Assembly (NCBI GenBank): GCA_003215055.1 | Contig: QCKW01000002.1 | Span: 37,501 to 101,500 of the forward strand | Reading direction: 5' to 3' | Source: Pelagibacteraceae bacterium AG-410-N23 | Lineage (GTDB): Bacteria > Pseudomonadota > Alphaproteobacteria > Pelagibacterales > Pelagibacteraceae | DNA length: 64,000 bases | Part shown: positions 28,406 through 37,761 of the stretch, one piece after another | Position numbering within the stretch: position 1 is the stretch's first letter | How the letters are laid out: every line of letters begins with the position of its first letter | Notes under the pieces: model-generated | The model's database searches: none | What the model saw: only the letters and a program-made list of their open reading frames with translations | Told to the model about the DNA's origin: nothing | Translations under genes and position numbers: made by a program

Positions 28406-29455
28406 ATGATTTTAGATAATAGTTCAAAAAACAAATTACTTAACTTTTTAATCAAAAAAGAGATAAAATTTGAAAAAAATTTTGATTTAAAAAAAAAATC
28501 TTGGTTAAAAGCTGGTGGTATATTTGAGTATTTTATTGAACCCTCAACATATGAGCAAATAATTGATTTGGTGACGTTTTTTAGAGAAAATAATTTAGAT
28601 TATTATGTTGTTGGAAATTTATCTAATATCATTTTTAGAGATGGGAATATAGAGACACCAATTATAAATATAAAAAATTACAATGAAATAATCGTAGAAG
28701 ATGAGCCCAATAAATTTAAGGTCAACGCGTGCTGTGGAATTTCCATTTTTAAATTTGTAAGTTTTATTTCTCAAAAACTCAAAATCTCCGGTTTAGAAGG
28801 GTTAGTTGGTATACCTGGATCTTTAGGAGGTGGAATATATATGAATGCTTCATCGTACGATTCCTATATTTCAGAATATTTAAAAGAAATTAAGTATGTA
28901 AATTTTGATAGTGAAGAGATAATTATAAAAAAAGAAGATGCTAAACTGGAATGGAGATCCTCGATTTTTCATAATAAGAAAAACATAATAATATTAAATG
29001 CTGTATTTGAATTTCCAAAGAATAATTTAGCTGATACTGAAATAATCAATAGAAAAATTGAAAAAGTAAAAAAACATAGAATTACATTTCAAGAAAAAAA
29101 ATTTCCCAACTTAGGAAGTCTATTCGCAACAAAAGATTTATATAAAGATATATCATCTTCGAGCATTTTATTTAAGATATTATATTTTTTTAACATCATA
29201 ATTACAAAATTAATTAGAAAGTTTTTTAGTGAACATCACTTAATTAAATTTAGAAAATTTTTAGTAAGTATTTATTCTTATTTAATTGGAATAAATAAAA
29301 AAAGTTCATTTAGATTATCTGATAGAACTATAAATTGTATAATAAATAATAATTCAAAGAATGCAGATGAGGCAATTAAGATAATAAGAAATTATCAAAA
29401 AAAAATAAAATATTCACAAAGGTTAGAAAATATAATTTTAGAAGATATCTTATAA
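28406..29455 (+). CDS. MurB-like FAD-binding oxidoreductase with a hydrophobic insertion
   Basis: SWLKAGGIFEYFIEPSTYEQI, VVGNLSNIIFRDG, GLEGLVGIPGSLGGGIYMNASSYDSYIS, LEWRSSIF, PNLGSLF. Confidence 0.85.
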   Translation: MILDNSSKNKLLNFLIKKEIKFEKNFDLKKKSWLKAGGIFEYFIEPSTYEQIIDLVTFFRENNLDYYVVGNLSNIIFRDGNIETPIINIKNYNEIIVEDEPNKFKVNACCGISIFKFVSFISQKLKISGLEGLVGIPGSLGGGIYMNASSYDSYISEYLKEIKYVNFDSEEIIIKKEDAKLEWRSSIFHNKKNIIILNAVFEFPKNNLADTEIINRKIEKVKKHRITFQEKKFPNLGSLFATKDLYKDISSSSILFKILYFFNIIITKLIRKFFSEHHLIKFRKFLVSIYSYLIGINKKSSFRLSDRTINCIINNNSKNADEAIKIIRNYQKKIKYSQRLENIILEDIL

Positions 29456-30507
29456 TGAAAATAAATATAATAACCTTTCATTGGAGTAACAATCTTGGTG
29501 CTCTTGTGCAATCATTATGTTTAAAAAAATTTTTAGAGGAAAATTTTGAAAATTCTATTGAATTTAATTACTATTTACCAGAGCGTCTAATTAAAAGAGA
29601 GAGAAATAGTCAATTAAATTTAGAAAATTCCTCTTTTTTAACTCAAGTAATTCAAAAAAAAATTAATCTTTATTTTTGGAAAAAAAAGATTGCGAGACTT
29701 GTTGTCTCTAAAAAAAAACCAGTTTCTTTTAACAAAGACATATATATTTATGGAAGCGATGAAATATGGAACTATACAAATCCTTTTTTTGGATTTGATC
29801 CATATTTTTTTGGCGAATTAAATAATCAAAAAAAAATAGCATATGGATGTAGTATTGGAAATGCAGAGAATAAAATAGAATCAAATATGATATTAGAAAA
29901 AATTAAAAAAAATCTAGATACTTTTAAAGCTATTTCTGTAAGAGATCAAAATTCATTTAATTTTGTAGAAAATCTCTTAAGTTTGAAACCAAACATTGTT
30001 ATTGACCCATGTTTTTTATCAGACCCAGAAATATTTTTACCAGATAGATCAGTATATAAAGAGAAATTTAAAAAGAAGGATTATATACTTATTTATGGTG
30101 ATTATTTCGGCAAAAATGAAATTCAAGATATTTTGAATTTTTCCAAAAGTCAAAATCTTGAAATTATATCAGTTGGCTCCATTAATCGATGGGTAGATAA
30201 AAATATTATAAAAGTAAATCCGACAGATCTTATTTTTTTTATTCAAAACTCTAAATTTGTAATAACATCCATGTTTCATGGGATAATGTTATCATATAAA
30301 TTTAAAAAACAATTTTGGTATAGCGAAGATCCTTACAGAAAAAATAAGTTAGAATACTTTTTAGAAAAGCTCGATCTAAAAAAACAAAAAATAAACAACT
30401 TAGGTGTAAATCAGATTGAATACAAAAATAAAGAGGCTGAGTTTAATTCATGGAAAAAAAGTTCCTCTGATTTTCTGATAAATAATATAAATAAATTATC
30501 GAAATAA
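29455..30507 (+). CDS. Polysaccharide pyruvyltransferase family protein
   Basis: IITFHWSNNLGALVQSLCLKKFL, IYGSDEIWN, ISVRDQNSFNFV, VIDPCFL, VITSMFHGIMLSYKF. Confidence 0.85.
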   Translation: MKINIITFHWSNNLGALVQSLCLKKFLEENFENSIEFNYYLPERLIKRERNSQLNLENSSFLTQVIQKKINLYFWKKKIARLVVSKKKPVSFNKDIYIYGSDEIWNYTNPFFGFDPYFFGELNNQKKIAYGCSIGNAENKIESNMILEKIKKNLDTFKAISVRDQNSFNFVENLLSLKPNIVIDPCFLSDPEIFLPDRSVYKEKFKKKDYILIYGDYFGKNEIQDILNFSKSQNLEIISVGSINRWVDKNIIKVNPTDLIFFIQNSKFVITSMFHGIMLSYKFKKQFWYSEDPYRKNKLEYFLEKLDLKKQKINNLGVNQIEYKNKEAEFNSWKKSSSDFLINNINKLSK

Positions 30508-30526
30508 AAAATTCCTATATGAGAAT

Positions 30527-31423
30527 TTATCTAAATTTTTTTATTAATTTGTTTGTCCAAAATTTAATTGAACTTAAGACTATATTTATTTTTTTACTTA
30601 TAGAGATGTTCTTAAAAAAAATTTTTTCGATTAAGTTTGGAGTAGCAAAACCTAGATCTTTATTAAAAGCAATTGAAAAATAACAAAATTGTCTAATGTG
30701 TTCAGTTTTTTCTCTGGGTGAAACACCGTGAAGTGCATCAATTGAATTTAATGCTAATATAAATGTATTTTTTTTATATTTTAAAGTTTTTACTTCTTCA
30801 ACATGATCAAACATATTATCCCATTTTTCAGTAAAAATAATATTTTTTTTTCTGAAATTGCTATAACCACTTTTCCATTTATATAGAATAAGATCTCCAC
30901 CTTCAGATTTATCATCATCTAGTCTTAAATAATATAATCCAAAATTAATTTTATCAAAATGATCGATGTGAGGCCCTCTTACACTGCTAGAAGATTTCAC
31001 AGGTGTATTGTATGAATAAGTGGAGTTAAATTTCATACAATTTTCTTTTTTAAATTTTACACTTGTAAGACTAAAAATTTGTTTTTTTTTAATTAAGCTT
31101 CTTGTTGAATTTATCAAGTTTGGATAAGATTTATTTAACTCATCTTTAAAAATTGAAACAAATTCTTCGTAATATTTTTCAGAATTATGATAATTCAAGA
31201 AATCTAGAAATATTTTGTTTTCTGGTATATTTTCTAGTTGATCAAAATTAATATTTCCTCTTACATTATCTAACGATTTGTCAGGAATTAAATTACTTGG
31301 TGCCGCATCTTTCAATTTTTCATAAGTATCTTGAGGTAATGCATTGTGAATTATAACATGTGGATATGGATCAATGTAAAAATCCGATTTTTTAAAATTT
31401 TGTAAAAGAGATAAATTATCCAT
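30527..31423 (-). CDS. 2-oxoglutarate/Fe(II)-dependent oxygenase-like protein
   Basis: YIDPYPHVIIHNALP; VRGPHIDHFDKINFGLYYLRL (HxD); SEGGDLILYKWK; ALHGVSPR. Confidence 0.7.
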   Translation of the reverse strand: MDNLSLLQNFKKSDFYIDPYPHVIIHNALPQDTYEKLKDAAPSNLIPDKSLDNVRGNINFDQLENIPENKIFLDFLNYHNSEKYYEEFVSIFKDELNKSYPNLINSTRSLIKKKQIFSLTSVKFKKENCMKFNSTYSYNTPVKSSSSVRGPHIDHFDKINFGLYYLRLDDDKSEGGDLILYKWKSGYSNFRKKNIIFTEKWDNMFDHVEEVKTLKYKKNTFILALNSIDALHGVSPREKTEHIRQFCYFSIAFNKDLGFATPNLIEKIFFKNISISKKINIVLSSIKFWTNKLIKKFR

Positions 31424-31474
31424 AAAAATTAAATATCACTAATCATTAAAAATTAAAAGAAAAAGTGAAAAAAA

Positions 31475-32515
31475 CTAAATTTTATATCTATGCTCAACAA
31501 GATAATAGAATTTAATAAGTTGCTTTTTTAGAAATTTTAAAAATATAGGTGGCTTTTTAAAAAATAAATATTTTTTAAAAATATCTCTGGTATTATTTTT
31601 AGTAGTTGAAAAATCAAACGAAAAATAATCTTGATTAGAATCTAATTCATCACATATAGCGTCGTGAGTTTGATAACAAAATCTTAACATAATCCTCTCT
31701 TTTTCTTTACAAAAACCTCCTCTGTGAAAAGTAGAAAAACTATCAAGAAAAATTGCTTTACCACTTTTTCCTTTGAATTCTAAAATTTCATTGGCTTTGA
31801 ATTTTTTTTCAAAATTTTCAAGATTTACTTTATTTCTTTCTCCTGTTTTTTTAAAAAAATAATCGAATGATTTAAAAATACCTGCGTTTATTTTTTTTTC
31901 TAAACAATAAAATGGACCATTATTTTCATCAACATCTGTAACACACATAAAAAAATCTAGATTCTTAAATCCAAAACCATCTTTATGCCAAAACATTGCA
32001 CCTCTTAAAGGAGCTTCTTTTCTTGGGATATTGTAATATACTTGTACTCTAGTCAAAATTGGAAAAACTTTCATATACTCAGAAGCTGTGGTAACTAATT
32101 TTTCTGAACTAGCAAATTGTACTATTTCTTTCTTAAGATTATCACTCAATTTTTCATAAATACTTATTCTATAGGGTTTTTCTCCATCAGCTAAACTAGT
32201 TTTAGACATTTTTTCAGAATACTCTTTGCTTAATATTTCTTTTTTTGAATTTTCAATAAATAATTTTGTCTCTTCTAAAATTTTACTTGAAATTTTTTTG
32301 GACTCATCAGATGGATCAACAATTAATTTATCATTATTATTAAGGGAAAAAAATTCTTTATTTTTTAATGACCATAAAAAATATAAAAGTTTACCATTAA
32401 AATTAATAATATATGACCAGATAAAATGATAAATTGGATAAATTAGATAATCGATAACTATTAACCAGAATTTTGTTCTTTTGATGTGTTTAAGAATATT
32501 AATCACTACTTTCAC
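31475..32515 (-). CDS. Phytanoyl-CoA dioxygenase-like Fe(II)/2OG oxygenase
   Basis: GAMFWHKDGFGFKNLDFFMCVTDVDENNGPFYCLE (HxD), AIFLDSFSTFHRGGFCKEKERIMLRFCYQ. Confidence 0.7.
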   Translation of the reverse strand: MKVVINILKHIKRTKFWLIVIDYLIYPIYHFIWSYIINFNGKLLYFLWSLKNKEFFSLNNNDKLIVDPSDESKKISSKILEETKLFIENSKKEILSKEYSEKMSKTSLADGEKPYRISIYEKLSDNLKKEIVQFASSEKLVTTASEYMKVFPILTRVQVYYNIPRKEAPLRGAMFWHKDGFGFKNLDFFMCVTDVDENNGPFYCLEKKINAGIFKSFDYFFKKTGERNKVNLENFEKKFKANEILEFKGKSGKAIFLDSFSTFHRGGFCKEKERIMLRFCYQTHDAICDELDSNQDYFSFDFSTTKNNTRDIFKKYLFFKKPPIFLKFLKKQLIKFYYLVEHRYKI

Positions 32516-32615
32516 CTTATATCAAAATATTACAGATTTTAATATACTTCTGAGGCATGCGATCTACAATTTTTTTATGTAAATTATAATTATTTTGATT
32601 ATAAGAATATACCAA

Positions 32616-34466
32616 ATGATCAAAATCAAGATAATCGTAATATTAATAATTTTATTTAATACATTAAATGTTAATGCATTAGAAAATTGTAAGTGGGATA
32701 ACAGAAATGGCATACCATGCATTACAATCACTAAAACCCCAAACACCTCCTCTATAAATGATCAGTCAGTCAGTAAAAAAATTTTCACAAAACAAAATAT
32801 TTTAGACTCTGGGGCAAAGTCTACTATAGATTTGATAAAATATGTATCTGGTATTGATTATTATAGAAATGGACCAAGTGGACAAACAGGAGCAGTTTTT
32901 ATTAGAGGTGCAGAATCTAATCATACTTTAGTTTTGCTAAATGGGATTCCAATTAATGATCAATCAGCAACTAATGGCATGCATGATTTTGGTCAAGATT
33001 TTGTTCAAACTATTCAGCAAGTTGAAGTTTTCAAGGGGTCTAATGGCGTGCATTTCGGACCTGATGCGATAGGCGGAGCTATTAATTTAATAACAGATGT
33101 TGATTATCAAAACAGTTATAATATTGATGGATTTAATCTCAAAAATAATTCGTTCGATGGAAATTTAACTAAAATTTTTGAAAATGGCTGGCATGTAAAC
33201 ATAAAAGGTGCAGCAAATCAAAGTTTAACAAATAGCGCTATAGCAAAAGGTGGTGAGTCAGATGGTAGCAAAAATTATCAACTAAATTTAAATGCAAATA
33301 AATGGCTTAATGAAAAATTAAAATTAAAATCTGTTTTATATGTGCGAGATACTAAGTCTGATTATGATAAATCTGCTACTCAAGAGGAAAGTGTAACTTC
33401 AGATAATAAAATGCACGCAATTCAAACAAGCATAGAAAATAAAAATGAATTTTCATTCCATACATTAAACTTTCACTATCATAATTATGATCGGGTTTAT
33501 AAAGAGATAGGAAAATTGGACACTTATCAAAGTGAATCTATTGTTGCTAAATTTGAAAGTGATAGAAATATTTCAGATAAATTTTCATTAGGATTTGGAA
33601 CTGAATATAAATATGATTGGGGAGATTTTTCGACTACAACTTTTACTTCTCAAACTAAAGGTCATGTAAAAAATTTGGGTATATACGGAAATTTAGGTTA
33701 TGGACTTAATGAAAACCAATTACTCTCAATACATGCTAGAAATGATGATCATAAACAAACTGGTGGTAATAAGACTTACAAATATAGTTTTATTCAAAAA
33801 TTTAGTGATGCAAAATTTAGACTAACACACTCAACTGGCCTAAAAAATCCAAGCCTTTATGAGTTATATGGATCTTCTAGTTTTGGTCATACTGGTAATA
33901 CTGGAATAAATCCTGAGAAGAGTGAGACAAATGAGCTTTTTGGAGAATATCAATTTTCAGAAAACTTAATTTTTAATTCGACAGCATATAGAACTAGGAT
34001 GAAAGATAGAATTAAAGTAAATTCAAGTTTTACAGCATATGAAAACAAGATACCAGACACAACCCAAGAAGGTTTAGAAAGCGAGCTGATATATAAATTT
34101 TCTAATCAAAAAATTTCTTTTTTAACAGACTTTTCTAAAAGTAGAACAGACAGTAATGGGCCAAATTCAAGACGACCAGATTTATCATATGGCATAGATT
34201 ATAATGGAAAATTAGATACATTAAATTATGGAGTATTAAAATTAGGATTAAATTACAGGTATATAGGCGATCATATCGATTGGACTGGCTCAAAAAATGA
34301 ATTTGTTAAGAGCGTGGATTTAGTAAACGCCTTTATAAGTAAAGATTTTCTTGGGTTTAATATATCTTTAAACTTTTCAAATCTCTTAAATGAGAGATAT
34401 GAAAAGCCAGCTACATATAGTCAGGATGGTAGACGATTTCGTTTCAATTTAAGAAAGATTTATTAG
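32616..34466 (+). CDS. TonB-dependent outer-membrane receptor (BtuB-like)
   Basis: Signal-like MIKIKIIVILIILFNTLNVNALE; plug GAVFIRGAESNHTLVLLNGIPINDQ, VEVFKGSNGVHFGPDAIGGAINLIT; C-terminal NLLNERYEKPATYSQDGRRFRFNLRKIY. ATG at 32616 preferred to the TTG at 32595. Confidence 0.88.
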   Translation: MIKIKIIVILIILFNTLNVNALENCKWDNRNGIPCITITKTPNTSSINDQSVSKKIFTKQNILDSGAKSTIDLIKYVSGIDYYRNGPSGQTGAVFIRGAESNHTLVLLNGIPINDQSATNGMHDFGQDFVQTIQQVEVFKGSNGVHFGPDAIGGAINLITDVDYQNSYNIDGFNLKNNSFDGNLTKIFENGWHVNIKGAANQSLTNSAIAKGGESDGSKNYQLNLNANKWLNEKLKLKSVLYVRDTKSDYDKSATQEESVTSDNKMHAIQTSIENKNEFSFHTLNFHYHNYDRVYKEIGKLDTYQSESIVAKFESDRNISDKFSLGFGTEYKYDWGDFSTTTFTSQTKGHVKNLGIYGNLGYGLNENQLLSIHARNDDHKQTGGNKTYKYSFIQKFSDAKFRLTHSTGLKNPSLYELYGSSSFGHTGNTGINPEKSETNELFGEYQFSENLIFNSTAYRTRMKDRIKVNSSFTAYENKIPDTTQEGLESELIYKFSNQKISFLTDFSKSRTDSNGPNSRRPDLSYGIDYNGKLDTLNYGVLKLGLNYRYIGDHIDWTGSKNEFVKSVDLVNAFISKDFLGFNISLNFSNLLNERYEKPATYSQDGRRFRFNLRKIY

Positions 34467-34497
34467 TTGAGTTAACAAAGGTAATTAATATAATTAT

Positions 34498-34995
34498 TTG
34501 ATGTTCTATTTAAAATTAACAATAGGTATTTTTATTGCTTTTTTAGTAACCAGGTTGGTTCCTCATCCGCCAAATTTTACAAGTGTAATTGCATTGAGTT
34601 TTTATGTACCTTTAATTTTTGGATTTATGTCTATACCAATTGTTCTATTAAGTTTTGTAATTTCAGATCTCTTTATTGGATTTCATAATGTATTATTTTT
34701 TACCTGGGGAAGTGTTATTTTAATTGGATTATTTTCAAAATTTTTTACCTCTTTAAATTTAATATTAAGAATATTTGGCGTAACATCAGGTGCTTTAATA
34801 TTTTTTATAACTTCAAACTTTGGTGTTTGGCTTTCGGGCGGGTATGGTTATACTTATTCTGGTTTAATTGAATGTTATTTTCTAGCAATACCTTTTTTCT
34901 ACAATACGTTAATATCAACTATCATTTATGCATTTTTAATCGAATTCATTATTTTTATTTACCAAAAAAAGTTCCAATCACAAATAAATTTATAA
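34498..34995 (+). CDS. Small multi-pass membrane protein (DUF6580/ECF S-component-like)
   Basis: About 5-6 hydrophobic segments; RLVPHPPNFTSVIALSFY, VLLSFVISDLFIGFHN; directly after the TonB receptor. Confidence 0.6.
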   Translation: MMFYLKLTIGIFIAFLVTRLVPHPPNFTSVIALSFYVPLIFGFMSIPIVLLSFVISDLFIGFHNVLFFTWGSVILIGLFSKFFTSLNLILRIFGVTSGALIFFITSNFGVWLSGGYGYTYSGLIECYFLAIPFFYNTLISTIIYAFLIEFIIFIYQKKFQSQINL

Positions 34996-35022
34996 AGTTA
35001 ATTAAAATTTACTTATAATTAA

Positions 35023-35796
35023 TTATTTAAATAAGTTTTTTATTATTGAGTTAAAGAAAATTAGAGATAGAAAAAATAAATTTTGACCATTATGATATCT
35101 TATTTTTATTTCTTCCTTAAGATGATTTATAAAACTTATTTTACTTGAGTAACCTCCACTTTTCATAACTCCAATCAATTCATTTTTTTTTGTAGAAATT
35201 CCCTTAATTTTATTTTTTATAATTAATTTAAAATATAAATCATAATCTGCAGAAATTTTAAAGTAAGTATTAAAATAGCCCATTCTTTTAAAAATATTTT
35301 TTTTAATAAAAAATCCTGTTGAATGACTTGTTGCAAAATCAAAGTTGTATAAAAGTCTTTTTTCATTAAAACCGTATTTATAAATTGGACCTGTAGTATA
35401 ATGCCTTTTTACAGTTCCAAATATGAAACCAATATTCATGTTTTTTATAAATTTTTTTTTGATAATTTTAAGAGCATTTTTGGTTAATATATCTCCAGAG
35501 TTCACAAAGAGAATTACCTTACCGCTAGAAATTTTTGCTCCTTTGTTCATTGCAAAATAAATTCCTTTATCTTTTTCACTAATAAGAAAATTAATTTTTT
35601 TTTTAAAAATCATTATTTTTTTCAGGGTACTGTCAGACGACTTTCCATCAATAATTATATATTCAAAATCTTTCAATGATTGAGCGACAACACTTTTAAT
35701 AGTTTTACCTACATTAATCTCATCATTTTTAACTACAGTTATAATTGAGAAGAAGGGCTTGGTTTTTTTTGGTTTAATAATCTTATAATTTTTCAC
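35023..35796 (-). CDS. GT2 family glycosyltransferase
   Basis: FSIITVVKNDEINVGKTIKSVVAQSLKDFEYIIIDGKSSDST, FVNSGDIL. Confidence 0.9.
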   Translation of the reverse strand: MKNYKIIKPKKTKPFFSIITVVKNDEINVGKTIKSVVAQSLKDFEYIIIDGKSSDSTLKKIMIFKKKINFLISEKDKGIYFAMNKGAKISSGKVILFVNSGDILTKNALKIIKKKFIKNMNIGFIFGTVKRHYTTGPIYKYGFNEKRLLYNFDFATSHSTGFFIKKNIFKRMGYFNTYFKISADYDLYFKLIIKNKIKGISTKKNELIGVMKSGGYSSKISFINHLKEEIKIRYHNGQNLFFLSLIFFNSIIKNLFK

Positions 35797-35858
35797 AATT
35801 TTTTGTTTCGTTGTTATAATTTATAAATTAAATATGGAAAACATATTTTAATTAAAAA

Positions 35859-36674
35859 ATGAAAAAAATTAATATTGGCATAACTGGTGCAACGGGTAGT
35901 TTAGGCAAAGTCATTATTAAAAATAATAAAAAAATAAGCTTCATACATTTTAAAGGTGATATCAGAAATAGAAAAGCAGTATTTGATTGGTTCAAAAAAA
36001 GCAATTTTAATATTGTTTTACACTTAGCTGCAATAGTTCCTATTAAACAGGTCAATAGGAATATTACTAAAGCTCGTGAGGTTAATTATAATGGAACAAA
36101 AAATATAGTTGATGCATGTATTAAAAAAAAAATAGAATGGTTTTTCTTTTCATCTACCTCTCATGTTTATAAATCATCCCAAAATAAAATATCTGAAAAA
36201 TTTCAAAAAAAACCCGTATCGTATTATGGTCATACAAAGTTATGGGCTGAAGATTATATTATAAAAAGATTTAAGCTAGCAAAAATAAAATATTGTATTG
36301 GTAGAATTTTTAGCACAACAAACAAAAATCAAAAAAAAAATTATTTAGTTCCAGATTTAAAATATAAGATAAGAAAAACTAAAAAAAAACTGACTCTAAA
36401 AAATTTAAATCATTATCGTGATTTTATATCTATGGAAGATATATCTAAAATTATTTTTATTTTAATGAAAAAAAAGTTTTCTGGAATTTTGAACTTAGGA
36501 TCAGGAAAAGGAATATTCTTAAAAGACATTGCAAGAATAATTGCTAAAAAATATAATAAAAAAGTTGTTTTTTTGGATAACAAAAAACCAACATATTTAG
36601 TCGCCAATATAACTAAATTGTTGAGGATTTATAAGTTTAAAAAATCAAACAAAATTGAAAAAATAATTTTTTAA
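35859..36674 (+). CDS. NAD-dependent epimerase/dehydratase
   Basis: IGITGATGSLGKVII, VLHLAAIVP, FSSTSHVYK, YYGHTKLWAED. Confidence 0.88.
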   Translation: MKKINIGITGATGSLGKVIIKNNKKISFIHFKGDIRNRKAVFDWFKKSNFNIVLHLAAIVPIKQVNRNITKAREVNYNGTKNIVDACIKKKIEWFFFSSTSHVYKSSQNKISEKFQKKPVSYYGHTKLWAEDYIIKRFKLAKIKYCIGRIFSTTNKNQKKNYLVPDLKYKIRKTKKKLTLKNLNHYRDFISMEDISKIIFILMKKKFSGILNLGSGKGIFLKDIARIIAKKYNKKVVFLDNKKPTYLVANITKLLRIYKFKKSNKIEKIIF

Positions 36675-36675
36675 T

Positions 36676-37761
36676 ATGATCAAAGTACTTTTTGAAAGTA
36701 GTATTTTTTTGCATCAAAATGTGGGTGGTATTTCAAAATATATCACTGAATTAAACAAAAATCTTTTAAAGAATAATATTTCTTCTAGAATATTTTCTCC
36801 AATAGCGATTAACTATTATCTAGAGGAAAAAAAAAAGAGTAAAAATATAAATTTTTTAAAGATTAATCAAATCCCTAAATTTTGTAGAAAAATTTTTTTT
36901 TTTATAAATAATATTTTCACATTTGTTTATATAATAATTCATAAACCAAATATTTTACATTTTTCATATTATAATAAATCATTGTTAAAATATTTAAGTA
37001 TTCCATATGTAATAACAATATATGATTTAATTTATGAAAAAATGAATTTTTCTCAAAATGAATTTGAAAAAAAAGAACTTTTAGAAAAAGCAAAACATAT
37101 AATTTGCATATCCAAACAAACTAAAAAAGATTTAATTAAATTTTATAAACTGGATAAAAATAAAATATCAGTAGTATATTTGGGCACTAATAATCAAAAA
37201 TTCAAAAGTATTAAAAAAAGAAATAAGTATATTCTGTATGTAGGAAGTAGAAAAAGATATAAAAATTTTGAAAATTTTATATTAGCATTTAGCAAATCAA
37301 AATATTTAATAAAGAATTATAAGATAGTTTGTTTTGGTGGAGGAAATTTTCAAAAGGATGAGATCGAAAATTTTAAAAATTTAGGATTGGAGCACAATCT
37401 TAATTATATAAAAGGAAATGATTTAAAATTATCTTATCTCTATAGGAGAGCAAGTTTATATGTGTCACTTAGCATTTACGAGGGTTTTGGTTTAACTCTT
37501 CTAGAGGCAATGCAATCAAGGTGCCCTGTTCTTTGTAGCAATATTCCAGTTTTTAGAGAGATTTACAAAAATAGTTGTGAATTTGTTAATCCCAACAAAA
37601 TTTCGGATATTACAAAAGGTTTAAAGAGTGTCCTAAAATCTCCTAAAAAACAAAGAAAACTAATAACAAATAGTAAAAAAATAATTGAAAAATATACATG
37701 GGAAAATTGTGCGAAAGAAACTGCAAAAATTTATAGAAGCGTAAGTAATTATGAAAAATAA
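36676..37761 (+). CDS. GT4 family glycosyltransferase
   Basis: SSIFLHQNVGGISKYI, YVGSRKRYKNFENFILAF, VSLSIYEGFGLTLLEAMQSRCPVLCSNIPVFREI. Confidence 0.92.
   Translation: MIKVLFESSIFLHQNVGGISKYITELNKNLLKNNISSRIFSPIAINYYLEEKKKSKNINFLKINQIPKFCRKIFFFINNIFTFVYIIIHKPNILHFSYYNKSLLKYLSIPYVITIYDLIYEKMNFSQNEFEKKELLEKAKHIICISKQTKKDLIKFYKLDKNKISVVYLGTNNQKFKSIKKRNKYILYVGSRKRYKNFENFILAFSKSKYLIKNYKIVCFGGGNFQKDEIENFKNLGLEHNLNYIKGNDLKLSYLYRRASLYVSLSIYEGFGLTLLEAMQSRCPVLCSNIPVFREIYKNSCEFVNPNKISDITKGLKSVLKSPKKQRKLITNSKKIIEKYTWENCAKETAKIYRSVSNYEK

Noticed and set aside
30509-30528. Hairpin aaattc-N8-gaattt between convergent genes as terminator
   Set aside because: Only 6 AT-rich pairs; expected by chance in this composition. 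Not strong enough to call.
32595-32615. TTG start for the TonB receptor as given in the track
   Set aside because: ATG at 32616 gives a clean signal peptide (MIKIKIIVILIILFNTLNVNALE); the extra seven residues are not needed.
32516-32615. Cobalamin riboswitch expected upstream of a BtuB-like receptor
   Set aside because: No GGGAA/GCAAC core or B12 box could be read in this interval on the + strand.
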